Shown here: positions 31,671 to 40,156 of the stretch, one piece after another
How the letters are laid out: each line of letters starts with the position of its first letter
Position numbering within the stretch: position 1 is the first letter of the stretch
Origin: Palsa-883 sp035486355
GTDB taxonomy: Bacteria; Pseudomonadota; Alphaproteobacteria; Acetobacterales; Acetobacteraceae
Direction of reading: 5' to 3'
Assembly: GCA_035486355.1 (NCBI GenBank)
Contig: DATHNE010000052.1
Span: forward strand, 1 to 45,436
DNA: 45,436 nucleotides
Position numbers and translations under genes: made by a program
Notes under the pieces: model-generated
What the model was told of the DNA's origin: nothing
Databases searched by the model: none
What the model saw: the letters and a program-made list of their open reading frames with translations, nothing else

Positions 31671-32441
31671 TCAGGCCAGTTCAATCAGCACCGGAACATG
31701 GTCGGAGGGTTGGTCGGCGCCGCGTTCCTCGCGGTCGGGCGCGGCGGCGACCAATCGTTCCGCCAGCGTCGGTGACAACAGGGCGTGGTCGATGCGCAGG
31801 CCGGAATCGCGCGGCCAGGCGGCACCCTGATAGTCCCAGAAGGTGAAGACGCGGTCGCTGGGATGCAGCGCGCGCACGGCGTCGGTCAGGCCAAGCCACA
31901 GCAAGCGGCGGAAGCGCGCGCGGCTTTCCGCGCGGACCAGCGCGTCGGTGGGTGACAACGCGCCGGGGGCGTGGTCCGCGTCGGTGGGGGCGACATTGTA
32001 GTCGCCCAGGATGACGAACGGCGTGTCGGCTTCCAGCAGCGCGGCGGCGCGCTCGGCCAATAGATCCATCCAAGCGAGCTTGTAGGCGAAACCGTCCTCG
32101 CCGCGGGAATTGCCGTTGGGCAGATAGATGCCGATGACTGTCAGGCCACCCGCGTCGAGTTCGATGTAGCGCGCCTGGCCATCGTCGTCGGGCAGCCCGG
32201 GCAAGGCGCGGTGCGTGATCGTGACGGGCACGCGGCTGAGCGCGGCGACGCCGTTGTAGGATTTCTGGCCGACGACGTCGGCTTCGTAGCCCGCGCCGTG
32301 GAAGGTCAGGGCAGGGAAGCCCTTCTCCTCACACTTGATTTCCTGCAACACCAGGATGTCGGGCTGCACACGTTGCAGCCAGCGCCGCACGTGGCCTTCG
32401 CGCTGGCGGATGGAGTTCACGTTCCAGGTGGCGATCTGCAT
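31671..32441 (-). CDS. xthA: Exodeoxyribonuclease III (AP endonuclease)
   Basis: A 256-residue Mg-dependent base-excision-repair nuclease that nicks DNA at abasic sites and trims 3' ends. Motifs are ATWNVNSIR at the N-terminus, LQEIKCEE with the metal ligand Glu34, GDYNVAPTDADH with the catalytic Asp/Asn pair, and the terminal SDHVPV with the Asp-His pair. The length is normal. It is convergent with the WXXGXW gene (69-base gap, no strong hairpin). The upstream side faces a gene-poor region. Confidence 0.95.
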   Translation of the reverse strand: MQIATWNVNSIRQREGHVRRWLQRVQPDILVLQEIKCEEKGFPALTFHGAGYEADVVGQKSYNGVAALSRVPVTITHRALPGLPDDDGQARYIELDAGGLTVIGIYLPNGNSRGEDGFAYKLAWMDLLAERAAALLEADTPFVILGDYNVAPTDADHAPGALSPTDALVRAESRARFRRLLWLGLTDAVRALHPSDRVFTFWDYQGAAWPRDSGLRIDHALLSPTLAERLVAAAPDREERGADQPSDHVPVLIELA

Positions 32442-32694
32442 GGCGCGGGTCCAATGGCGGCGCCCGGAACACTAGCCATCTGTCACGGTTCGCAACAGCC
32501 TGGCACCAGCGGCACCGGATAACGCGGCCAGTGTCGGACCATCCGGCTCGTGATGGCGGCCGAGATCACGGCGGCAAGGGTGACGGGCCGCACGACCTGG
32601 ACCGGCAGTCACAGCCGGGGTGGATACTTCGCCAGGGTCACACCGAGCCGTACGCGATACTGAGGCTCACGCCTGTAACGACGTGCTCCGCGAG
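32442..32694. other. Gene-poor stretch upstream of the RAMA-like gene
   Basis: This is the first part of a 716-base interval between xthA and erpA. I see no convincing coding sequence, RNA gene or repeat in it. The frame of the RAMA-like gene is open back to about 32620 with a possible GTG there. The remainder of the interval after that gene (33016-33157) also holds nothing assignable; it includes a short frame starting ATG 33012 that overlaps the erpA 3' end on the other strand and is probably spurious. Confidence 0.5.
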
Positions 32695-33015
32695 ATGCTG
32701 AAGCCGACGACATCAGACGATCAGGCAAAATCGTCAGCCAGCCACCTGCCCGAGGCACCCTGGCTGTCGAAAGGGGTAACGGTCCCGGCAGGAACTGAGC
32801 TGCGGGCGACCTACAAGGGCCTGATGCATACGGCGAAAATTGCGCGTGGGCGCTTGCTCATGGGACGAGGGCGCTCGACGAGCTTGTCGCATGCGGCGCG
32901 ATGCCTCACCAATTCCTCAGTTGGTGGCTGGGTCATTTGGAAAGTGAAATGCCCCGGTGACACCGTCTGGCGCGAGGCGCATGTCATACGAGACAGTGCC
33001 TCGCCACACCCATGA
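32695..33015 (+). CDS. Small RAMA/DUF4357-like domain protein
   Basis: From the ATG at 32695 this encodes 106 residues; the frame is open to a GTG at 32620, which would add 25. The core VPAGTELRATYKGLMHTAKI, then LSHAARCLTNSSVGGWVIWK and VKCPGDTVWRE, follows the pattern of RAMA/DUF4357-type domains. These occur at the C-terminus of restriction-modification and type IV methyl-restriction proteins or as stand-alone proteins. Here the domain appears alone. One expected segment (usually a DGK-Y/F-S motif) reads MGRGRSTSLS, so it is somewhat diverged. No methylase or nuclease gene is adjacent. The start codon and expression are uncertain. Confidence 0.5.
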   Translation: MLKPTTSDDQAKSSASHLPEAPWLSKGVTVPAGTELRATYKGLMHTAKIARGRLLMGRGRSTSLSHAARCLTNSSVGGWVIWKVKCPGDTVWREAHVIRDSASPHP

Positions 33016-33157
33016 GTGCGACTGTGGTATCGTGGATAGCGTATCCGTTCGGCGCCGGGGTGCCGAACTACGGCAATGCCAGCGGGGCGAGCCTGCCAAG
33101 ACATTGTGAGGCGTATAGTGACCGGACGCTGGACGACTTTGCAGCGTTAGCTGGTAC

Positions 33158-33481
33158 TCAGTCGACCGAGAAGCTGGTCCCGCAGCCACAGGCGGACTTG
33201 GCGTTCGGGTTCTTCACCGCGAAGTAGCTGCCCATCAGCTCCTCGGCGTAGTCCAGCTCGGCGCCGGCCAACAGGTCCAGGCTGACCGGATCGATCACCA
33301 CCTTGGCGCCCGCGCGCTCGATCACCACGTCCTCATCGGCCTGGGCATCGAGCTCGAAGCGGTACTGAAAGCCATTGCAGCCACCCGCCAGCACGGCCAC
33401 CCGCAGGGCGTCGCGGCCCTCCGCGGCCATGATCTCGGCGATGCGCCGCGCGGCGCGCTCTGTCACTGCGACCTGTCCCAT
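33158..33481 (-). CDS. erpA: Iron-sulfur cluster insertion protein ErpA (A-type carrier)
   Basis: A 107-residue HesB/IscA-family carrier that receives Fe-S clusters from the assembly scaffold and passes them to target enzymes. The three cluster cysteines are Cys35 in AGGCNGFQY and Cys98/Cys100 in SACGCGTSF. The frame starts at 33505, but the ATG at 33481 gives the family N-terminus MGQVAVTERAA. It is divergent from dgt with a 65-base gap; this erpA/dgt/argS order is common in alphaproteobacteria. Confidence 0.92.
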   Translation of the reverse strand: MGQVAVTERAARRIAEIMAAEGRDALRVAVLAGGCNGFQYRFELDAQADEDVVIERAGAKVVIDPVSLDLLAGAELDYAEELMGSYFAVKNPNAKSACGCGTSFSVD

Positions 33482-33546
33482 GACCCCTACATAGGGTGTT
33501 CCCACCCGGAATTGAAGCGGCGCGTGGCGCGGTGTAAGCCCCGCCG

Positions 33547-34695
33547 ATGAACCTCGCCCCTTACGCCGTGTGTGCCGAGACGTCCCGCGGCCGGCTGCAC
33601 CCGGAGCCGGAGGCGCCCACCCGCTCGCCCTGGCAACGGGATCGCGACCGGATCATCCATTCCTCGGCGTTCCGCAAGCTGCAGTACAAGACCCAGGTCT
33701 TCGTCAACCACGAGGGCGATTTCTACCGCACGCGGCTCACCCATTCGATCGAAGTGGCGCAGATCGCGCGCTCGGTCGCCCGGGCGCTGGGGCTGGACGA
33801 GGATCTGGCCGAGGCGCTGGCACTGGCGCACGACCTCGGGCATCCGCCGTTCGGGCATGCGGGCGAGGAAGCGCTGAACCTGGCGATGAAGCCGTTCGGC
33901 GGGTTCGACCACAACGCCCAGTCGCTGCGCATCGTGACGCTGCTGGAAAGCCGCTATGCCGGGTTCGACGGGCTGAACCTGACCTGGGAGACGCTCGAGG
34001 GTCTGGTCAAGCACAACGGTCCGCTGCGCAACCCACCGGCCTATATCGAGGATTACAATCAGCGACAGAAGCTGGACCTGGGCACGCATGCGGGCGCCGA
34101 GGCGCAGGTGGCGGCGCTGGCCGATGACGTGGCATATCACAGCCATGATCTGGATGACGGGATGCGGGCGCGGTTGTTCGGGCCGGAGGACATCTCGCAT
34201 CTACCGGTGGTGGGAGAGGCGTTGAAGGCGGCACGGATCGCCAGCCTGGATGTGCCGCCGCCGCGACTGCGCCATGAGACCATCCGGCGGGTGATCGATG
34301 CGATGGTGACCGACCTGCTAACGGAGACGCGGCGGCGGCTGGTGAAGCTGGCGCCGAAGGATACGGATGCGATCAGGCGGGCGAAGACGCCGGTGGTGGC
34401 ATTCAGTCCGCCGATGGCCGAGGCGAATCAGGTGATCAAGGATTTCCTGTCTGCTCGGATGTATCGGCATTGGCGGGTGAACCGGATGACATCGAAGGCG
34501 CGGCGGGTGACCCAGGAGCTGTACCGGTTGCTGCATGCGGATCCCAGTTTGCTGCCGGATGATTGGCGGGCGCGCGCGGGGGAGGGGAACACGCAGCGGG
34601 CAGCGGTGATCGTGGGCGATTATGTGGCGGGGATGACCGATCGGTACGCGCAAGATGAGTATCGGCGGCTCACCGATCTGGCGGTGAGTGGGTGA
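33547..34695 (+). CDS. dgt: dGTP triphosphohydrolase-like protein (HD domain)
   Basis: A 382-residue HD-superfamily enzyme that hydrolyses dNTPs to deoxynucleosides and triphosphate. RTRLTHSIEVAQIARS supplies the first metal His (His66), and LALAHDLGHPPFGHAGE holds the HD pair (His95/Asp96). GGFDHNAQSLRIV is conserved in the family. The C-terminal Dgt region (about 290-382) is complete. It is shorter than E. coli Dgt and fits the 'deoxyguanosinetriphosphate triphosphohydrolase-like' group, which often accepts several dNTPs. It begins the rightward core operon-like series; argS follows after an inverted-repeat element. Confidence 0.94.
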   Translation: MNLAPYAVCAETSRGRLHPEPEAPTRSPWQRDRDRIIHSSAFRKLQYKTQVFVNHEGDFYRTRLTHSIEVAQIARSVARALGLDEDLAEALALAHDLGHPPFGHAGEEALNLAMKPFGGFDHNAQSLRIVTLLESRYAGFDGLNLTWETLEGLVKHNGPLRNPPAYIEDYNQRQKLDLGTHAGAEAQVAALADDVAYHSHDLDDGMRARLFGPEDISHLPVVGEALKAARIASLDVPPPRLRHETIRRVIDAMVTDLLTETRRRLVKLAPKDTDAIRRAKTPVVAFSPPMAEANQVIKDFLSARMYRHWRVNRMTSKARRVTQELYRLLHADPSLLPDDWRARAGEGNTQRAAVIVGDYVAGMTDRYAQDEYRRLTDLAVSG

Positions 34696-34708
34696 CGCAG
34701 AAATTGGA

Positions 34709-34849
34709 ACCGCAAAACACGCAAAGAACGCAAAAAGGGCTTGGGTGCTGCGGCAACGCCTGGGTCTGGCTGGACAATGTATTTGCCCTAATGTGGGGCA
34801 CGCGCTGTGAGCCGCAGCGTATTTTTGTGTGTCTTTGCGGTTTTGCGGG
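34709..34849. repeat. Inverted-repeat element between dgt and argS
   Basis: The left arm (34709-34736) begins accgcaaaacacgcaaag. The right arm (34822-34849), reverse complemented, begins cccgcaaaaccgcaaaga. The 28-base arms match imperfectly and are separated by about 85 bases. Sequence rich in gcaaa and cgcaaag sets it apart from the elements at 25562 and 29061, but the overall design is the same. It lies in a gap in an otherwise conserved gene series and ends 35 bases before argS, so it may affect argS expression. Confidence 0.65.
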
Positions 34850-34884
34850 CTAATATTTAGCGTACGTAATGGAATGTCGCTGTC

Positions 34885-36672
34885 ATGACGCAGGATATTT
34901 ACGCCACGATGCGGCAGGCGGTGGTCGACGCGTTGCGCGGGGCTGTGCCGGACCTGCCCGATGATGTTGCCGCCAAGGTTGAGGTGACGCCACCGCGCGA
35001 CGCGGCGCATGGTGATATGGCAACCAATGCCGCACTGGTGGCGGCGAAGGTGGCGCGTCAGGCGCCAGCGAAGTTGGCCGCCACGATTGTCGAGACACTG
35101 CGCGTGGCGTCCTGGGTCACCGAGGCAAGTGTCGCTGGCCCCGGCTTCATCAATTTGCGATTGGAACCTGAGGCGCTGCGCGCGGTGCTGCCGGGCATCC
35201 TGCGTGGTGGTGAAGCCTATGGCAACAGCATACTCGGCAACGGCCTGGCGGTGAACGTCGAGTATGTCTCGGCCAATCCCACCGGGCCGATGCATATCGG
35301 CCATTGCCGCGGCGCGGTGGTGGGCGATGCGCTGGCCAATCTGCTGGCGAAAGCCGGTTACGCAGTCACCAAGGAATATTACATCAACGATGCCGGCGCG
35401 CAGGTCGCGGCGTTGGCCTGGGCGGCGTATTGGCGCTATCTGCAAGCCATCGGCACTACGCTATCGGAAGAGCAATTCAGCGACGAAGTGCCCGGCGGGC
35501 TGCAATATCGCGGTGAATATCTCATTCCGGTCGGCGCAGCACTCGCAGCGGAGTACGGCGCGTCTCTGGCTGATCCCGGCGGGGATGTCGCCGCGCCGCA
35601 TGTGTGGCTCGACATCGTGCGCGACTTCACCATCACCATGATGATGCAGTCGGTGCGCGAGGACCTGGCGCTGCTGGGTGTCGCACAGGATGTGTTTTTC
35701 TCGGAACGATCCCTGGTCGAATCGGGGGCGGCCGACGCGGCGATCGACTGGCTGGCAGAGCAGGGGCTGATCTACGAAGGCACGCTGGAACCACCGAAGG
35801 GCAAGACACCGGAGGATTGGGAACCACGGCCACAGACGTTGTTTCGTTCCACTCAGTTCGGTGACGATGTGGATCGGCCGCTGCGCAAATCGGATGGCTC
35901 GAATACTTATTTCGCCAACGATATCGCCTATCACCGCGATAAATACACGCGTGGTTTCACCCGCATGATCGATGTGTGGGGCGCCGATCATGGCGGCTAC
36001 GTGCCACGCATGAAAGCGGCGGTGCAGGCGGTGTCAGGCGGCGCGGCCGGCCTGGAGATCGTGCTGTGCCAGATCGTGCGCATCATGCGCGGCGGCGAGA
36101 TCGTGCGCATGTCGAAACGCGCCGGCAGCTTCGTCACGCTGCGCGACCTGATCGAGGAGGTCGGGCGCGACGCCGTGCGCTTCACCATGCTGACGCGCAA
36201 GGCCGACGCGCAGATGGATTTTGACCTCGATGCCGTGGTGGCGCAGACGCGCGACAATCCGGTGTTCTACGTGCAGTACGCGCACGCGCGCTGCCGGTCC
36301 GTGCTGCGCGCCGCGGTGGAGATGTTCGGGGCGGACGCGGTGGCCGACGCGGCCCTGGCCCAGGTGCCTCTGGAGGGCCTGACGGCGGAGCCGGAACTGA
36401 CGCTGGTCCGGCGGCTGGCGGGGTGGCCACGCACCGTGGAAGCCGCCGCACAAGCCTGTGAGCCGCACAGGATTGCGTTTTTTCTCTATGACTTGGCGGG
36501 CGACTTTCATATGCTGTGGAACCGAGGCAAGGACGACGCGACGTTGCGGTTCTTACAGGCCGACCGGCAGGGGGAGACCCTGGCCCGGCTGGCGCTGGTG
36601 GCCGCGACGGCCATCACGATTCGCTCCGGCCTCGCGGTGATGGGCGTGGTGCCCGTCGAGGAAATGCGCTGA
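34885..36672 (+). CDS. argS: Arginyl-tRNA synthetase
   Basis: A 595-residue class I synthetase that charges tRNA-Arg. The N-terminal Add-1 domain covers about residues 1-100. EYVSANPTGPMHIGH carries the HIGH motif at residues 137-140. The KMSKS counterpart is RMSKRAGSFVTLRDL. The C-terminal DALR anticodon-binding domain ends with the usual Met-Arg, AVMGVVPVEEMR. All domains are present. The protein is about average length for alphaproteobacterial ArgS. It is followed 61 bases later by the SPOR protein, as in many alphaproteobacteria. Confidence 0.97.
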   Translation: MTQDIYATMRQAVVDALRGAVPDLPDDVAAKVEVTPPRDAAHGDMATNAALVAAKVARQAPAKLAATIVETLRVASWVTEASVAGPGFINLRLEPEALRAVLPGILRGGEAYGNSILGNGLAVNVEYVSANPTGPMHIGHCRGAVVGDALANLLAKAGYAVTKEYYINDAGAQVAALAWAAYWRYLQAIGTTLSEEQFSDEVPGGLQYRGEYLIPVGAALAAEYGASLADPGGDVAAPHVWLDIVRDFTITMMMQSVREDLALLGVAQDVFFSERSLVESGAADAAIDWLAEQGLIYEGTLEPPKGKTPEDWEPRPQTLFRSTQFGDDVDRPLRKSDGSNTYFANDIAYHRDKYTRGFTRMIDVWGADHGGYVPRMKAAVQAVSGGAAGLEIVLCQIVRIMRGGEIVRMSKRAGSFVTLRDLIEEVGRDAVRFTMLTRKADAQMDFDLDAVVAQTRDNPVFYVQYAHARCRSVLRAAVEMFGADAVADAALAQVPLEGLTAEPELTLVRRLAGWPRTVEAAAQACEPHRIAFFLYDLAGDFHMLWNRGKDDATLRFLQADRQGETLARLALVAATAITIRSGLAVMGVVPVEEMR

Positions 36673-36733
36673 GCGCCCGGCTGGCCTGATCCGCAGGCCT
36701 GCTCCCCTGGCGCCAGCCGGAGGAGTGGGTGCT

Positions 36734-37471
36734 GTGTCGGATGAGATGAGCCTTCCCCGGGGGCCTTCGTATCGGGTGCATCGTCAGCGTGGTGTGGACG
36801 CAGGCACGCAGCGGCTGATGTACATCGCTGGCGGGTTGACCGGCGCGTTGATGCTGATCGTGCTGCTGTGGTCCTCGGTGGGGCATCATAGCGGCGGCGC
36901 GGTGCCAGTGGTGCAGGCGGATCAGCGGCCGGTACGGGTGAAGCCGGTCAATCCAGGCGGGATGCAGATTCCGGGGCTTAACGCCGATGTGGGCGCGGCG
37001 GATGCTGCGTCGGGCGACACGCTGGCGCCGGCACCTGAGACGCCGGATCCGGCCGCCCTGGCAACGCAGACGCTGCCACCCGCGCCCGTGGCGGCCTCGG
37101 CTCCGATCGTGGCCGCCGCGCCGCCGGTTGCGACACCGGTTCCCGCGCAGCCGAAGATGGTGCCCGCTCTGACGCCACCGGTGCCGGAACATCGTGTGGC
37201 CAAGGCGGAGCCGACGGCACCGGCCGGGCACCAGGCGGTGCAGCTCGCCGCGCTGACCAGCGAGGCTGCGGCACAGCAGGAATGGGACCGGCTGGCGAAG
37301 AAGATGCCCGGGCTGTTCAACGGGCATCGGCCACTGATCAGCAAATTCGACCACGACGGCCACACGCTGTGGCGGCTGCGCACCAGCGGCTTCGCCACCG
37401 AGGCCGCGGCGAAACAGTTCTGTCAGGACCTTCGCGCCAAGGGCGCTGGTTGCGCGGTCGCGTCATTCTGA
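36734..37471 (+). CDS. SPOR domain-containing membrane protein
   Basis: A 245-residue bitopic inner-membrane protein. A short cytosolic N-terminus is followed by one transmembrane helix (about residues 28-48, YIAGGLTGALMLIVLLWSS). A long Pro/Ala-rich periplasmic linker (about 50-165) follows. The C-terminal SPOR domain has QLAALTSEAAAQQEWDRLAK and LWRLRTSGFATEAAAKQFC. SPOR domains bind peptidoglycan stripped of stem peptides at the division site. I choose the GTG at 36734, preceded by AGGAG (36721-36725); a GTG at 36725 would destroy that site. Its neighbour nagZ acts in peptidoglycan recycling, so a cell-wall role is consistent. Confidence 0.88.
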   Translation: MSDEMSLPRGPSYRVHRQRGVDAGTQRLMYIAGGLTGALMLIVLLWSSVGHHSGGAVPVVQADQRPVRVKPVNPGGMQIPGLNADVGAADAASGDTLAPAPETPDPAALATQTLPPAPVAASAPIVAAAPPVATPVPAQPKMVPALTPPVPEHRVAKAEPTAPAGHQAVQLAALTSEAAAQQEWDRLAKKMPGLFNGHRPLISKFDHDGHTLWRLRTSGFATEAAAKQFCQDLRAKGAGCAVASF

Positions 37472-37654
37472 TTTGCGTTCCCTCGTTCTTTTGCTTCCCC
37501 GGGCACAACACTGACTTTGAAACAGCGGAACGACCCCGCCTCGCGTTGACCGAAATGGCCCCCAGTGACGCCGCGGCGGCGCGGCAGGTGCGAACCTTCG
37601 CCCGGGGCGCTATGCCACGGTCTACGCCGTGGGGGCGCAAGGATTCGCGGTGGC

Positions 37655-38647
37655 ATGAAGGCGGCGATCGTTGGGGTCGGCGGGCCGGCGATGACGGCGG
37701 AGGAGGCGGCGCTGTTCCGCGCCCATCCGCCGGCTGGGGTCATTCTGTTCGCGCGCAATGTGGTCGATCCGACGCAGCTGGGGGCACTGACCGCAGCATT
37801 GCGGGCGATGCTGCCCGAGGAGGCGGTGCTGATGGTGGATCAGGAAGGCGGGCGTGTGGCACGGCTGCGGCCGCCGCACTGGCGCGCGCATCCATCGGCG
37901 TCATCGATCGGGGCACTGTTTGCGCGTGACGTGGCAAAGGGGCTGCGCGCGGCGTGGTCGACCGGGGCGCTGATCGGGCTGGATTGCGCGGGCGCGGGGC
38001 TCGATGTCGTGGCGGCGCCGGTGTTGGACCTCGGGCTGCCGGGGGCGCATGTGGTGATCGGCGACCGAGCCTATGCCGAGGATCCGCGCGTCGTGGCCCG
38101 GCTGGGACGGGCGATGGCGGCGGGGCTGCTGGCGGCGGGGATCCAGCCAATCGGCAAGCACGTGCCGGGGCACGGGCGGGCGCGGCTGGACAGCCATCTG
38201 GCGCTTCCGACGGTGGAAGCCGCCGATCTCGAGGCTGACCTGCTGCCGTTCGCCTTGAATGCGGACCTGCCTTGGGCCATGACGGCGCACATTCTGTATC
38301 CGGCGTGGGATGCGATGCGGCCGGCGACCCTGTCGCCGGTGGTGGTCGACAGCGTCATCCGCCGCCGGATCGGCTTCGAAGGAGTGCTGGTGACCGACGA
38401 TCTGGCGATGCGCGCGCTGTCTGGTGCGCCGGCGGAGCTGGCGTTGCAGGCGCTGGCGGCGGGGTGCGACCTGGCGCTGTACTGCGCCGGGGATGCCCCG
38501 CCGACGGCCGATCTATTGGCCACCTGCCCGGACGTGAGCCCGCAAGCGGCCGTGCGGCTGGCGCACGCGCGGGGGATGGCGGCGCGGCGGCGGCTGGCTC
38601 TGGACGCTGTGGCCCTGGCGGATGAGCGCGATCGGCTGCTGGCGTGA
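37655..38647 (+). CDS. nagZ: Beta-N-acetylhexosaminidase (GH3), peptidoglycan recycling
   Basis: A 330-residue cytosolic glycoside hydrolase family 3 enzyme that removes GlcNAc from muropeptides imported during peptidoglycan recycling. VDQEGGRVARLR forms the sugar-binding loop. IGKHVPGHGRA is the KH(F/x)PGHG motif with the acid/base His. LVTDDLAMRAL holds the nucleophile Asp. The frame is open 30 codons upstream, but the ATG at 37655 gives the standard start. The stop overlaps the GTG start of the M50 protease gene by 4 bases. In some bacteria loss of NagZ lowers AmpC beta-lactamase induction; no ampC/ampR is in this window. Confidence 0.93.
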   Translation: MKAAIVGVGGPAMTAEEAALFRAHPPAGVILFARNVVDPTQLGALTAALRAMLPEEAVLMVDQEGGRVARLRPPHWRAHPSASSIGALFARDVAKGLRAAWSTGALIGLDCAGAGLDVVAAPVLDLGLPGAHVVIGDRAYAEDPRVVARLGRAMAAGLLAAGIQPIGKHVPGHGRARLDSHLALPTVEAADLEADLLPFALNADLPWAMTAHILYPAWDAMRPATLSPVVVDSVIRRRIGFEGVLVTDDLAMRALSGAPAELALQALAAGCDLALYCAGDAPPTADLLATCPDVSPQAAVRLAHARGMAARRRLALDAVALADERDRLLA

Positions 38648-39372
38648 GCAACAACCTGATCCTGCAGATCACCCTGGCGGTGGTGCCCATTGTGCTGGCG
38701 ATCACCCTGCACGAGGCAGCGCACGGCTACGCGGCACTGGCGATGGGCGACGACACGGCCAAGAAGGCCGGGCGGCTGTCGCTGAATCCGCTGCGGCATA
38801 TCGATCGGGTCGGCACCGTGCTGCTGCCGGGGTTCCTGTTCATCTTCCAAATGCTGACCTTCCACCGTGTGCTGTTCATGTTCGGCTGGGCCAAACCGGT
38901 GCCGGTGGCGGCGTGGAAGTTCCGCCATCCGCGCCAGGGCATGATGGTGGTGGCGGCGGCCGGGCCGGCGATGAACTTCTTCCTGGCCTGGCTGGCGGCG
39001 CTGGCGGCGCATGGGTTGACCGCGCTGTCCGGCAACGGCGCCGACATCGCGGCACAATTCCTGTTCGATTTCATCGTGTTCAACCTGGTGCTGGGGCTGT
39101 TCAACCTGTTGCCGATCCCGCCGCTGGATGGCGGGCGGATCGTGGTCGGCCTGCTGCCAGCGCCGCTCGCGCAACGCTGGGCGCGGCTGGAGCGGGTGGG
39201 CATCGTCATCGTGCTGCTGGTAGTATTCCTGCTGCCGCGCATGCTGGGCGATTTCGGTCTGCGGTTCGATCCGGTGGGCGCGCTGTTGAACAACGTGCTG
39301 CCGCGCGCGCTCAATCTGGTGCTGTGGCTGGCCGGGCATGATGTGAGTAACGGCAATGTCGGACTCCTCTGA
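38644..39372 (+). CDS. Site-2 protease family (M50) membrane metalloprotease
   Basis: A 242-residue multi-pass membrane protein. The zinc motif HEAAH is at residues 23-27 in an early transmembrane segment, and the third ligand Asp162 is in LPIPPLDGGRIV. About five or six hydrophobic segments are visible. It belongs to the short, PDZ-less S2P group found between nagZ and scpA in many alphaproteobacteria; substrates are not known. The GTG start overlaps nagZ by 4 bases and the 3' end overlaps scpA by 17 bases, so it is embedded in the operon. Confidence 0.92.
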   Translation: MSNNLILQITLAVVPIVLAITLHEAAHGYAALAMGDDTAKKAGRLSLNPLRHIDRVGTVLLPGFLFIFQMLTFHRVLFMFGWAKPVPVAAWKFRHPRQGMMVVAAAGPAMNFFLAWLAALAAHGLTALSGNGADIAAQFLFDFIVFNLVLGLFNLLPIPPLDGGRIVVGLLPAPLAQRWARLERVGIVIVLLVVFLLPRMLGDFGLRFDPVGALLNNVLPRALNLVLWLAGHDVSNGNVGLL

Positions 39373-40156
39373 CCGGCAAGCCCCGGCCGAGACCCCCCCC
39401 GACAGCCTGGTGCTGCGGCTGGAGGGGTTCGAGGGACCGTTGGATCTGCTGCTGGATCTGGCGCGGTCGCAGAAGGTGGATCTGGCAAAGATCTCGATCC
39501 TGGCGCTGGTCGAGCAGTACCTCGCGGTGATCGAAAGCGCGCGGCGCGTCCGGCTGGAGCTGGCGGCGGACTGGCTGGTGATGGCGGCGTGGCTGGCCTG
39601 GCTGAAGTCGCGGCTGCTGCTGCCCACGGAAAGCGCCGAGGCGGAGGACGCGGAAGCCGCGGCGGATATCCTGGCGGCGCGGCTGCGGGATCTGCAGGCG
39701 ATGCGGGCGGCCTCGGTCTGGCTGGGCAAGCGGGTGCAGCTCGGCGTCGACGTGTTTGTCCGCGGGGCGCCGGAGGATCATACCGAGATCGACCGCTCGC
39801 GGCTGGTGCTGGACGTGCCGTCGCTGCTGCGGGCCTATGTGCAGGCGGTGCGGGGCGGGGCGGGGCAGAAGCGGTCCTACCGGCCGCGGCCGATGAGCCT
39901 GTGGAGCGTGAAGGACGCGCTGGCGCGGCTGGGACGGTTGCTGGGCAGTCTGCCGGATTGGACCAGCCTGGACGCGTTCCTGCCGGAGGAGCTGGGTGAT
40001 CCGCTCCAGCGGCGGGCGGCGCTTGCCAGCACGTTGATTGCCGGGCTTGAGATGGCGCGCGGCGGCGCCTTGCGGCTGCGGCAGGAGCAGCCGTTCGGGC
40101 CGATCCTGCTGCGGCGGGGCGAGGTGGAAGCGGTGGTGTTGGAGGATGGGGCATGA
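39356..40156 (+). CDS. scpA: Segregation and condensation protein A (kleisin)
   Basis: A 266-residue kleisin that bridges the two SMC heads and recruits ScpB in the chromosome-condensing complex. The N-terminal block LRLEGFEGPLDLLLDLARSQKVDL (start to end of motif at about residues 20-43) binds the SMC neck. WLVMAAWLAWLKSRLLLP follows, and the C-terminal winged-helix part ends LRQEQPFGPILLR. The gene overlaps the M50 gene by 17 bases and scpB by 4 bases, indicating coupled synthesis of both condensin accessory proteins. The smc gene is not in this window. Confidence 0.95.
   Translation: MSDSSDRQAPAETPPDSLVLRLEGFEGPLDLLLDLARSQKVDLAKISILALVEQYLAVIESARRVRLELAADWLVMAAWLAWLKSRLLLPTESAEAEDAEAAADILAARLRDLQAMRAASVWLGKRVQLGVDVFVRGAPEDHTEIDRSRLVLDVPSLLRAYVQAVRGGAGQKRSYRPRPMSLWSVKDALARLGRLLGSLPDWTSLDAFLPEELGDPLQRRAALASTLIAGLEMARGGALRLRQEQPFGPILLRRGEVEAVVLEDGA

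Noticed and set aside
33012..33227. 71-codon plus-strand frame between the RAMA-like gene and erpA
   Set aside because: Its second half is antisense to the erpA 3' end and the first half has no recognisable pattern.
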